NCBI GenBank assembly: GCA_018823745.1
Contig: JAHJHR010000003.1
Coordinates: forward strand, 186,001 to 250,000
Direction of reading: 5' to 3'
Length of the DNA stretch: 64,000 nucleotides
DNA from: Alphaproteobacteria bacterium
GTDB lineage: Bacteria > Pseudomonadota > Alphaproteobacteria > Oceanibaculales > Oceanibaculaceae
Positions 47,327 through 55,641 of the stretch are shown here, piece after piece. Both the position numbers and the translations under genes were made by a program. How positions within the stretch are numbered: the first letter of the stretch is position 1; the number at the start of each line of letters is the position of its first letter. Below the pieces are notes generated by a model. That model saw nothing but the letters and a program-made list of their open reading frames with translations. It was not told the DNA's origin and made no database searches.

Positions 47327-48907
47327 ATGAATACAGGCAATAAAATGGCGAAGGTTTTTGTTTTAGGAGACTCAAGAACTGGAACAACAACAATACATAA
47401 ATACCTGCAAACATTAGGCTACAATTCCATTCACTATTATTTTAAAGATAGCGGCGTTCTGGAATACAACGAAAATTTAGGAGAATACAAAGATTACATT
47501 AAAGAAAACTGGATTAAAATGAAGGAATTCATAGATGAATCAGGGTACGATGCATTCTCAGACTACCCGACGCGTATTTTTTATGAAGAACTAATGGATC
47601 ATTATAAAGATGGCTTCTTCATTTTAACGAAGAGGAAGAACACCAAAATATGGCAAGAATCAATGCTATCTTTTATGGGAAAACACAATATAAATATAGA
47701 CATAGATATACTAACGGGACATTACGAGAGAATAAACTCTGCTATTCGGAAGAAATCAAAAGAATATGGCATTAGGTTTTGTGAAATAAACATTGATCAA
47801 GACGACAAAAACATATCGAAAAAATTATCGTCTCTTTTTAATTTAGAAAGAAATATTAGCGTAGGTCACGAAAACTCATCTTCACAATATAACGTGCGCC
47901 TATGGTCCGGTCGGACATCCCTGTTTGATATAAAAGATGGGGACCCGGTCAGTTATGTTGAAAAATCATGTCACCCACACAAGGGGACTTTATCTGAAAA
48001 CGGCTGGGTTTTTCTTATAAATGACAGCTCTGATTTTTTAGAATACTTCTATGGACGCAAGAACTGGACCGTAGAAGAAAAGAATCGCGCGGTATCAACC
48101 TTAAAGCAGCGACGGACTAAACTTGAGAAAGATGGAATATTATATAGAAAATATATAATACCCGAAAAATCTTCTGTTTACGAAGAATACATGCCTAGAG
48201 TTTTATCCAAAATTCCCGTCAATAAATCTAGGCCCGCGGCACAGATAGAAGAAGAAGAATTTTCATTTTATAGCTACCTGAACGACATACTTAAAGATGT
48301 CCGGCCATACGGTCATGTCTACTTTAAGGGAGACAGCCACCCCAACTGGCTTGGTGCATACTTCATTTATCATCATATCGTTGAAACAATGAACGCCGAT
48401 ATGAAAAACAAGCATGTAGCAAGACCCCCTATAAAGTTATCCGAATTATCAGCCAGTCTTGTTGGATACAAGGGCGACATTGCCGAACAATTGCCAAGCG
48501 ACCAGAAAAGAATTATCTCAACAACATGGGAGAATATTTCTTACGAAGATATATTTGAATACACCACTCGATATGAATTGCCCGAAGCGCTTAGTCTTGC
48601 AAAGAAAGTACGCGCAGGCAGCGCTTATTCTAAAAATATAAAAAACAGAGAGACGTTGGCATTTAGTATGCCCGATTCAAATTTACCAAAAGCTGTGATT
48701 TTTAGAGACTCGACGTCTGATCATTTTATTGATTTATTGGCACAACATTTTTCAAGCAGCCTTTTCATATGGCACAACGGGCTCTTATACAAAGATATCA
48801 TAAAAAAAGAAAAACCAGATATTGTGTTGCACATACAAGCCGAACGGTTTTTTGTGCAATACAAGGAATACCCAGTGTTTTCCGAGCTTTTCAAAAAATC
48901 AAACTGA
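47327..48907 (+). CDS. Sulfotransferase fused to AlgX/AlgJ-like SGNH O-acyltransferase domain
   Basis: 526 residues in about 35% GC DNA, unlike all neighbours. Residues ~8-190 look like a PAPS-dependent sulfotransferase: VFVLGDSRTGTTTIHKYLQT (phosphosulfate loop 14-21), then a DYPTRIFYEEL segment, FFILTKRK and IWQESM, as in Sulfotransfer family 4. Residues ~218-520 resemble the AlgX/AlgJ SGNH domain: NGWVFLIND, KYIIPEKSSVYEEYMP, and the catalytic Asp-x-His KGDSHPNW (D336, H338). The nucleophile Ser462 lies in FRDSTSDHF, and a closing KPDIVLHIQAERFF follows. The fused form could add sulfate and acetyl groups to a glycan. No signal peptide or membrane helix is seen, so the SGNH domain would be cytoplasmic unless exported. 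Start may be 47327 or 47345. Confidence 0.8.
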   Translation: MNTGNKMAKVFVLGDSRTGTTTIHKYLQTLGYNSIHYYFKDSGVLEYNENLGEYKDYIKENWIKMKEFIDESGYDAFSDYPTRIFYEELMDHYKDGFFILTKRKNTKIWQESMLSFMGKHNINIDIDILTGHYERINSAIRKKSKEYGIRFCEINIDQDDKNISKKLSSLFNLERNISVGHENSSSQYNVRLWSGRTSLFDIKDGDPVSYVEKSCHPHKGTLSENGWVFLINDSSDFLEYFYGRKNWTVEEKNRAVSTLKQRRTKLEKDGILYRKYIIPEKSSVYEEYMPRVLSKIPVNKSRPAAQIEEEEFSFYSYLNDILKDVRPYGHVYFKGDSHPNWLGAYFIYHHIVETMNADMKNKHVARPPIKLSELSASLVGYKGDIAEQLPSDQKRIISTTWENISYEDIFEYTTRYELPEALSLAKKVRAGSAYSKNIKNRETLAFSMPDSNLPKAVIFRDSTSDHFIDLLAQHFSSSLFIWHNGLLYKDIIKKEKPDIVLHIQAERFFVQYKEYPVFSELFKKSN

Positions 48908-48968
48908 CAACGATTCTGTTTCAGAAAAAGCTGTCTATCTAAGAAGTTCATACATTTAAAAGTGCTCT

Positions 48969-49970
48969 ATGGCAGACCGGATCGACACGCTTTACGGCCC
49001 GCTTTCGGTCATGGATGATCCCCGCGACCTGATCCGCCGCTTCCTTGAGGCTTATGGCGAATGGGGGGCGGTCGAGGCGGCCCTGGCGCGGCATCTGATC
49101 CGCCCCGGCGATATCGTCGTCGATGGCGGGGCGTGTCTTGGCACCTTCGCGCTGTCGGTAGCCGGGGCCAATGCTGGGGCCGGCCCGGCGCGGATCGTCG
49201 CCATTGACCCCAATGCGGATATCCTGCCGCTGCTGCGCGACAATCTGGAACGGCTCTGTGCGGTCGATACCGCCGTGGTCGAGGCGGCGCTGGGCGAGAC
49301 GGCCGGGGAGGCCCTGTTCCATCCGGTTCCGGGCAATGCGGGGGCCGGCAATCTGTTCGGCCACCGTGCCCTCACTGAAGCGCCGGGCGCGGAGTCTGCC
49401 GCCGGGGCGACGCGCCCCGTGCCGATGCTCTCGCTGTCCGATATCCGGGCAAGCCACGGCGATTATGATTTCGTGAAGCTGGATATCGAGGGGGCGGCCC
49501 CGGCGGCGCTGCGCGGCGATGCCGCCTATATCGCGTCCCGCCAGCCCGTCGCCTGGGTCGAGTGCAATGAGGACGAAACCGCGCTGGAAACCTTCCGGGA
49601 GATGCGCGCGCTCTTCGGCCAGGTGCAGTATGTCGCCTTTCCCTGCCACCGGGCGGCGCCCTACAGGGTTCCGGCGCAACCGATCTACCCGCTGGCCTAT
49701 GAGGCGGCCCTGATCGGCGCGGCGGAAGACAGGGAGATCACCCTGCCGCCCGGTCTGGCCGGCGAGGACTGCATCCTCACCCCCCTGACGGATGCGGACA
49801 GCCTGCGCCGCGCGCTCTGGCGCACGCCGCGCTGGGCGATGGCGCAGTGGGTGCCGCTGTCGCGGCCGGCGCTGATCGCCCTGCTGGGCCGCCAGCATCT
49901 GGGGCAGGCCTGGGAGGAGTTCCTGCCCGAGACGCCACCCGAGACACTACCGGGGGACAAGCTGGATTAG
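48969..49970 (+). CDS. FkbM-family methyltransferase
   Basis: 333 residues. The methyltransferase core has PGDIVVDGGACLGTFALSVA (SAM loop), VAIDPNADILPLLRDNL, and the FkbM hallmark YDFVKLDIEGAAPAALRG. FkbM enzymes O-methylate sugars or other hydroxyls, often in surface glycan clusters. The C-terminal ~100 residues are an extra helical part. GC content returns to the genome norm here. Its stop overlaps the stop of the convergent glycosyltransferase by a few bases (49967-49970). It probably acts on the same glycan as the neighbouring transferases. Confidence 0.9.
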   Translation: MADRIDTLYGPLSVMDDPRDLIRRFLEAYGEWGAVEAALARHLIRPGDIVVDGGACLGTFALSVAGANAGAGPARIVAIDPNADILPLLRDNLERLCAVDTAVVEAALGETAGEALFHPVPGNAGAGNLFGHRALTEAPGAESAAGATRPVPMLSLSDIRASHGDYDFVKLDIEGAAPAALRGDAAYIASRQPVAWVECNEDETALETFREMRALFGQVQYVAFPCHRAAPYRVPAQPIYPLAYEAALIGAAEDREITLPPGLAGEDCILTPLTDADSLRRALWRTPRWAMAQWVPLSRPALIALLGRQHLGQAWEEFLPETPPETLPGDKLD

Positions 49971-50989
49971 GCCGCGCCGGCGATCATCCGCTCCACGGCC
50001 TCCTGCGCCTCGAACGGGTTCTCGATGGCGAAGCGCTTCTCCCCCAGCTTCCGGAAGGCCTGCCGGGTCTCGCTTGCGATCCAGGGACCACTCCGGTAGC
50101 GGCCATAGGCCCAGTCGGCATTCAGGAAGGCCATCTCCAGCCGGCGGCCGCGCAGCCGCGCCACATAGCTGTAGAACAGCTCCTGGAAGAAGGCCGATTC
50201 TTCGCTGATCATGCGCTCCATCGCCTCATTGCCGATATGCGATGCCTTGGTGAAATGGCAGAAGCGCAGCGGCTGCCCGTCGACCGTTGGTCCCTCGCTG
50301 GATGAAAAGGCAACCCGCCTCTCCCGCAAATTCCAGGTCGCCAGATTATAGCCGGGGTGGCGCAGCACCCGCAGACCCGGAAACAGCGCCGGGGCCAGGT
50401 CGAACAGCTTCTGGTCGGTGAACAGACCATTGGGGAAATCGACGACACAATAGGAATAACAGCGGCGCGCCCACCAATCGGCGATCTCCCGCCCGCCGGT
50501 GCTGCTGCGCACCGACAGGAAGCCCAGATTGAAGACGCCATAGCGCATCGATTCCAGCTCGGTCGATTCAACCAGCCACTTCTCGCGCTGCGGGTAGATC
50601 TGGTGCGGCGTCACCACGGCGTCGAATTCGCTGTCCGTCGCCTCTATCTCCGCCAGAGGCGAGAAGAGATAGGTGTCGGGATCGAGATAGGTCACCTGCT
50701 GGTATTCCCTCAGCAGTGCCGACAGCGCGAAGGGCTTCACGGCCGTCGCCGCCTCCACCACATCCAGGCCGAAGATCCAGCTGTGGAAATTGGGAATGCC
50801 CAGCGCCGACGCCTCGATGGTGCGGGAAAACGCCTCGAAGCCGGGCCGGTCCTCCGCCGTCAGCTCATCGACCAGGACGGCCACCAATATGGCCTTGCCG
50901 CCATAGACATGGCGTAGCGATTCGGCCAGCAGCAGGGCCTGCGGCAGATACGCCTTGTTGAAGGAGGTAAAGAAGCAATGCGGCTTCAT
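49967..50989 (-). CDS. Glycosyltransferase, GT8-like A-fold
   Basis: 340 residues from the ATG at 50989, preceded by GGGAGG. The N-terminal half has the nucleotide-sugar fold with a DxD motif in TYLDPDTYLFSPL and the preceding strand VKPFALSALLREYQQV, as in GT8-like enzymes. Later segments (FNLGFLSVR, DFPNGLFTDQKLFD, HPGYNLATWNLRER) fit the family. Donor and acceptor are unknown. The frame extends upstream into the previous gene but has no support there. The ATG overlaps that gene's stop (TGATG), so the two are translationally coupled. It is the last gene of the minus-strand glycan operon. Confidence 0.85.
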   Translation of the reverse strand: MKPHCFFTSFNKAYLPQALLLAESLRHVYGGKAILVAVLVDELTAEDRPGFEAFSRTIEASALGIPNFHSWIFGLDVVEAATAVKPFALSALLREYQQVTYLDPDTYLFSPLAEIEATDSEFDAVVTPHQIYPQREKWLVESTELESMRYGVFNLGFLSVRSSTGGREIADWWARRCYSYCVVDFPNGLFTDQKLFDLAPALFPGLRVLRHPGYNLATWNLRERRVAFSSSEGPTVDGQPLRFCHFTKASHIGNEAMERMISEESAFFQELFYSYVARLRGRRLEMAFLNADWAYGRYRSGPWIASETRQAFRKLGEKRFAIENPFEAQEAVERMIAGAA

Positions 50990-52875
50990 CAGGCAACCTC
51001 CCCGGTAAAGATTGATCGGGTGGGGGTAAATCTCAGCGCCGCCCCGGCCTGCTTCCATCGGGCGATATCGTCCGGCAAGGAGGGGCTGCGCAGCAGGGTG
51101 ACACAATCCTGCCAGCCCGACACGCTGGCGCCGACACCATTCTGCACGACGAAATCCTGCACATTGCCCGCACCCTCCAGGGCAATCAGGGCCGCCCCAC
51201 CCTCCACCGCCTCATAGGCGATGAAGTTGAAGGTCTCGCGCCAGGTGGACGGCACGAAGACGATGTCGATGCCCTGCTCGCGCAGCCGTGCCGGCATGAT
51301 CGACCGCCCCTTCTCCAGCTGCGCCGCAACGAAGGTAACGCCCGGCAGGTCGGTTTTATCCGAGCCGATATGAAAGAATTCGAGATGCGCCTCCGCGCGG
51401 CAGCGCTCGACGATTTCCTCGAAAAGATGGAAGCCCTTATGCGCAACCGACGCACCGCAGAAGGCAACGCGCAGGCGCGGTCTCTCCTCCCCGGCCGGTG
51501 GTGATGTCTCCACCACCCGCTTCAGGGGCTCCAGCCGCTTGCCGACGGTCAGATGCGGCACGATGCGACCCGGCAGGGCGGCATAGCGGGTCCCCTCGAA
51601 CACCGCGCGCGCACTGGCCGAGGGATAGATCATTTCAGGCTTCACCACGCCGAAGAACGCCGCCATCGCCGCATCCGCCTTCACCCGCGCAATGCCATGC
51701 AGGCAGACCCCGCAATCGGCTGCTCCCAGCGCGGGCGCATGACAGGCGGCAATGCCGTTGCGCAGCAGGCGATATTCCGGGCAGAGGGCGAAATAATCAT
51801 GCGTATAGAAATGGTTTCTGGCCTCGGCCAGCGTCACGAAATCGGCCAGCGACGGCAAATGCCAGCCCATCAGACTGTGCAGGATGACATGCGCGGTTTT
51901 CAGCTTCTTCTTCCGCAGCGCCAGAAGGACATCGCTGATTTCAGCCAGCGTGAACGTGCCCAGAAATTCGCCATTCAGGGTGACATTCACCAGGAAGGAC
52001 GCGGCCGCCGCGACCGGGGCCAGGCATTGCATGGGAAAGGCCGGGCACAGATGGATATACACATACCCTTCGGCGACGGCATGCCCCTCCTCGTCGCGGA
52101 TGAATTTCTGCACCCCGCCGGTATGGGCGTTGTACCTGTCATGCGAGACGGAGAATACGAGGCTGCGTTTCCGCGTTGCCTGCGCCAGCGCCTTCAGCAC
52201 CAGGAGGTTTGCATCCTCGAAGCGCAGACCGGTGACATTCCGTCCCGCCTTTGCGGCAAGCTCCTCCACGCTGACAAGCTGCTTCAGGATCTTCTGATCC
52301 ATCGGCCGGACCGGCCTTGGCTTGCGGCCCTCCTGCTTTCCGTCGGACAGGTAATGAACGAAGGCATTGATGCCCGCCTCGCCCACATCCGTGTTCATGG
52401 ACGCATAGTAGTGCGTGTCGAAATCGGGATTTGGATTGCGCAACTCCTGCCATCCGAACGTGCAGAAATGCTGCAGGGCGTCGCAATCCTCGGGAACATC
52501 CGGATAACGGGCGCGGTAATAGGTGGAATCGAAATGGCCGCGCATGGTCGCGCAGTCCCAGCAATCCGTATGCCCGAAATCGAGATAGAGCCGCTTCTCG
52601 GTGATTTCCCTGAACTTGCGGAATGCGCTCTCGTCCAGAGCGGCAAGCAACAGCACGAAAGGCGGCGTTTCCGGATTGCCGAGCATCGCCTTGCGCTCGA
52701 CCAGCGACGTGCTGAACCAGCGATTCGGGCGCCGGTTCTCCTTCCAGCCAAATTTCATGTAGTGAAAAAGCGGGTCCATGCCCGCCTGGCGCACATCATC
52801 ATTGTGGGAAAGGTAGTACGCGCTGTCGAAAAGGAGAGAAATCCTCTTCTCTATGTCGGTTCGTACAGTATTCAT
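50989..52875 (-). CDS. Glycosyltransferase (GT4-like) with three N-terminal FDxxYY repeats
   Basis: 628 residues. The N-terminal ~190 residues contain three ~35-residue repeats beginning FDSAYYLSHNDDV, FDSTYYRARYPDV and FDTHYYASMNTDV, each with a later HY/HF and an FGW or DGK turn. They are known beside glycosyltransferases and resemble repeats in other surface-polysaccharide enzymes. The C-terminal half looks like a GT-B glycosyltransferase: GASVAHKGFHLFEEIVERC, FFHIGSD, DIVFVPSTWRETFNFIAYEA (GT4-style Glu-rich donor site). Sugar unknown. GGGGACGGA lies before the ATG. Confidence 0.83.
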   Translation of the reverse strand: MNTVRTDIEKRISLLFDSAYYLSHNDDVRQAGMDPLFHYMKFGWKENRRPNRWFSTSLVERKAMLGNPETPPFVLLLAALDESAFRKFREITEKRLYLDFGHTDCWDCATMRGHFDSTYYRARYPDVPEDCDALQHFCTFGWQELRNPNPDFDTHYYASMNTDVGEAGINAFVHYLSDGKQEGRKPRPVRPMDQKILKQLVSVEELAAKAGRNVTGLRFEDANLLVLKALAQATRKRSLVFSVSHDRYNAHTGGVQKFIRDEEGHAVAEGYVYIHLCPAFPMQCLAPVAAAASFLVNVTLNGEFLGTFTLAEISDVLLALRKKKLKTAHVILHSLMGWHLPSLADFVTLAEARNHFYTHDYFALCPEYRLLRNGIAACHAPALGAADCGVCLHGIARVKADAAMAAFFGVVKPEMIYPSASARAVFEGTRYAALPGRIVPHLTVGKRLEPLKRVVETSPPAGEERPRLRVAFCGASVAHKGFHLFEEIVERCRAEAHLEFFHIGSDKTDLPGVTFVAAQLEKGRSIMPARLREQGIDIVFVPSTWRETFNFIAYEAVEGGAALIALEGAGNVQDFVVQNGVGASVSGWQDCVTLLRSPSLPDDIARWKQAGAALRFTPTRSIFTGEVA

Positions 52876-52931
52876 TCCGTCCCCACCCGAAATTCTCTTC
52901 TGAAACGCAGCCTTGCAGACACAGCAGTCTT

Positions 52932-53606
52932 TTATCCCCGTAGCGCCAGAAACGCCCAGAACAGGTTCGAAACGATCAGCAGCAGCGCCAGCAGCCCCAG
53001 AAACCGCCGGTTCCAGACAATCTTGCGGACGAACGCGCCGAAATACGAGGTCTCCCGCAATATCTCCTCGGTGCGTTCGTCCTGGCGGAACAACACCGTG
53101 TCATGTGCCTTGATGTCGCGCTGCAGCATTTCCAGCCCCTTCAGGGCGACGTGATAGAATTTGCCGGTCTCCTGCTGCTTGGCCAGCAAGGTCCCGACAT
53201 TCTGCTCCAGCTGGGCCAGCCGGCTGAACAGCGCATGGGTCGCCAGCACCGAGGCCGCCTGCCCTGCCGCCTGCAGCGATACGCCCCGCCCGGCCAGCCG
53301 GACCTCGATCTGCCGGCCGACCAGAATGCGGCCTTCAGGGTCCTGGTACTCGAAGGCGTGATACCCGTCGCCGACGCCATTGGCCTCAAGATCCTCGCGC
53401 AGAAGCCCCGCCTCCATCTGCGCCGCCCGGGCACCATCGACATAGATTTCGACCGGCAGGCGCGTCCTGGGCTGGGCCGGGTCCCAGGCCCAGCCATACA
53501 GCCGGTCGCCCTCTATGGCATCGATACAGCCGAGAATGCCGCCCGGCTGCGCCGGCAGCGGGGACTGGCGCATCGGGACGCCGCCATTCTGCGCCGGGGA
53601 CATCAT
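52932..53606 (-). CDS. Membrane-anchored protein with GWAWDP domain and coiled coil
   Basis: About 224 residues. An N-terminal beta-type domain (~24-105) starts GGILGCIDAIEGDRLYGWAWD and contains LPVEIYVDG, LLREDLEANGVGDGYHAFEY and QIEVRLAGRG. I know this GWAWDP pattern from alphaproteobacterial glycan-related proteins, but it has no name that I can give. A coiled-coil segment (~130-190, LAQLEQNVGTLLAKQQE) follows, and a C-terminal transmembrane helix (FLGLLALLLIVSNLFWAFLA) ends the protein, so the bulk is probably cytoplasmic and tail-anchored. The ATG at 53606 overlaps the methyltransferase stop (TGATG). It may scaffold the glycosyltransferases. Confidence 0.7.
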   Translation of the reverse strand: MMSPAQNGGVPMRQSPLPAQPGGILGCIDAIEGDRLYGWAWDPAQPRTRLPVEIYVDGARAAQMEAGLLREDLEANGVGDGYHAFEYQDPEGRILVGRQIEVRLAGRGVSLQAAGQAASVLATHALFSRLAQLEQNVGTLLAKQQETGKFYHVALKGLEMLQRDIKAHDTVLFRQDERTEEILRETSYFGAFVRKIVWNRRFLGLLALLLIVSNLFWAFLALRG

Positions 53607-54412
53607 CACCCCCGCCCTGCCGCTGACGGATCAAGCGCCTGGAGCACGCACATATCCTGGAAGCCCTCGCCACCCGAATCATCCGGCCAATGGCCGCGCA
53701 GGACCGGCCCGGCCGGCACCAGCCCGGCCTGTGCGGCGGCGCGCAGGAACCAGTCGAGATCGACGGCGATGGCGGCTCCCGGATGATCCACATGCCCTTC
53801 CTGCCAGAAACCGGGCGCATCAGCGCGGAAGGGAATGCGGCATTTCCCGGCGCGCAGCCGCGCCCTGACCTCATCGTCCAACAGGAAGGCCGTGCAGAAG
53901 AACCGGCCGCCCGGCGCTAGGCTGCGCCGCACCTGCCGCAGATACTGCCCCATCACATCGGGCGGCAGATGGGTGAAGACGGAGATCGCCGCAGCGAGAT
54001 CGACGCCCGCCGTCTCCACAGGGAACACGAAGGACAGCGGGTCGAGCGCCCCGCCCGGATTATAGAGGGGGTGGCGCAGATCGACGGCGTGGAAGCTGAA
54101 ATTCGCATGCCGGCTGGAAATCTCGTCCTGGCACCAGCGGATCGCCCTGGCAGCGACGTCGAAGCCGATATAGCTGCCCGTGTCACTGTCGAGAAAGGCG
54201 GTCAGGGGAAGGGCGAGACGCCCGACGCCGCAGCCGATATCGAGAACCCGTTCACCGGGTTGCAGCCCGGCATGGTGTACCAGGTTCCACAGGAACTCCC
54301 GGCCGATCGCATCGAAATCGCCGTCACCGACATCGTGAACGCCAGCCGGCGGTCTCGGCAGGTCGATGATGCCAAAGGCACGCTCGAACTCAGGCCGGGT
54401 GATTGTGCTCAT
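53606..54412 (-). CDS. Class I SAM-dependent methyltransferase
   Basis: 268 residues. The SAM fold is clear: GERVLDIGCGVGRLALPLTA (SAM loop), YIGFDVAARAIRWCQDEI (acidic end of strand two), DLAAAISVFTHLPPDVM (motif of post-II region) and LRQVRRSLAPGGRFFCTAFL. Substrate unknown; position among glycosyltransferases points to a sugar or lipid carrier. The ATG at 54412 overlaps the stop of the upstream glycosyltransferase (ATGA). Confidence 0.87.
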   Translation of the reverse strand: MSTITRPEFERAFGIIDLPRPPAGVHDVGDGDFDAIGREFLWNLVHHAGLQPGERVLDIGCGVGRLALPLTAFLDSDTGSYIGFDVAARAIRWCQDEISSRHANFSFHAVDLRHPLYNPGGALDPLSFVFPVETAGVDLAAAISVFTHLPPDVMGQYLRQVRRSLAPGGRFFCTAFLLDDEVRARLRAGKCRIPFRADAPGFWQEGHVDHPGAAIAVDLDWFLRAAAQAGLVPAGPVLRGHWPDDSGGEGFQDMCVLQALDPSAAGRG

Positions 54413-55641
54413 GCCGGCCTCTTCTCCGGCCTGTGCCGCTGGCCGATGGCGGCGAGGGCCGGCTCGGTCCGGGTGCTCTCCCCATCCAACTGGATGATCT
54501 CCCGCAGGCGCTGCGCCAGCGCCGCAGGATCGCTGGCGGGGAACCCCGTCCCGCCCGACTGTGCCCCCGCCTCGGCCAACCCGCCCAGATCGGCATAGAG
54601 GACGGGACGCCCAATGGCGGCGGCCTGATGCACGATCAGCGGATCATTCTCCCACCAGACCGAGGGCACGACCACAGCATCGACACCGGCGAGAAGCGAC
54701 GGCAATTCCTCATGCCCATAGGCGCCACGCATCGACACGGCCGGCCCCAGCGTCTCGACAAGACCGGCGATGCGCGCCTTGTAGGCGTCCGGCGCATGTG
54801 TATCGGCGCCATGCACGGCAATGCGGAAACCCTCCACCCCCTGCGCCTTCAGCCACAAAGCCGCCTCCAGCAGAACATGCAACCCCTTATGCGGCATGAT
54901 ATTGGCGAAGAAGCCGAAGACCGCCGGTTCGCCCGCCCGCCGGTCGCGGGCCGGAAGATGCGCCATACCGTCCCAGCCTTCCGGCAGGGCGTTGGGCTGA
55001 TGCACGATCCGCTCCGCCGGCACACCCCAGGCGAGGAAGCGGTCACGCAGGAAGGCGCTGGGCGCGATCATCCTGTCCAGCAGCTCAAGCGCCGCCCGGA
55101 TTCCCTGTTCGCGCAACGCGACCGCCTCGATGGACGCCTCGGGCAGGCATTGCAGGCAGGCATGGGGCTGCGCGGCATAGCACAGCGCGCCATCCGGCTT
55201 CTTCGTCATCAGCCCGTCATTGGCGCAGATCGCGTAATAGTCATGCAGCGTCAGCAGGATTTCCGCGTCCGGGCAGGTACGCCGCGCCATGGCGATGCCC
55301 TCCACACCGAGATAGAGCAGATGGTGGAAGTGGATGCGGTCAGGCCGGTAGGTTTCCAGGAAGTCGCGGAACGCGCGCAGCGTGCCCAGATGATCGGGCT
55401 GCGACAAATGGAAATGGTCGAAGCCCCGGATGGCGATGCCGGTTTCGCCCCGCCCGGATGTGGGCGCCAGGAAGTCGCTGCCGGCCCCCGGCTTCGCATG
55501 CCAGGACGGCACGCAGGCCAGCAGGTGTGACTCGACACCCGGCTGATTCAACAGGGAACGATGCAGGCTGCGGGCGCACAGCTCCGTCCCGCCACGCTGG
55601 AATTCGAAAAAAGCCGGTGCGATCTGGAGGATACGCATCAT
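54409..55641 (-). CDS. Glycosyltransferase family 4
   Basis: 410 residues of GT-B type. The N-terminal domain opens MMRILQIAPAFFEFQRGGTE and carries HLLYLGVEG and LTLHDYYAICAN. The C-terminal nucleotide-sugar domain has AVFGFFANIMPHKGLHVLLEA and VVVPSVWWENDPLIVHQAAA, the GT4 signature with its donor glutamate. It probably adds one hexose to the product of the cluster. The gene overlaps the GT2 gene stop by four bases (ATGA) and its own stop overlaps the methyltransferase start. Confidence 0.9.
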   Translation of the reverse strand: MMRILQIAPAFFEFQRGGTELCARSLHRSLLNQPGVESHLLACVPSWHAKPGAGSDFLAPTSGRGETGIAIRGFDHFHLSQPDHLGTLRAFRDFLETYRPDRIHFHHLLYLGVEGIAMARRTCPDAEILLTLHDYYAICANDGLMTKKPDGALCYAAQPHACLQCLPEASIEAVALREQGIRAALELLDRMIAPSAFLRDRFLAWGVPAERIVHQPNALPEGWDGMAHLPARDRRAGEPAVFGFFANIMPHKGLHVLLEAALWLKAQGVEGFRIAVHGADTHAPDAYKARIAGLVETLGPAVSMRGAYGHEELPSLLAGVDAVVVPSVWWENDPLIVHQAAAIGRPVLYADLGGLAEAGAQSGGTGFPASDPAALAQRLREIIQLDGESTRTEPALAAIGQRHRPEKRPA

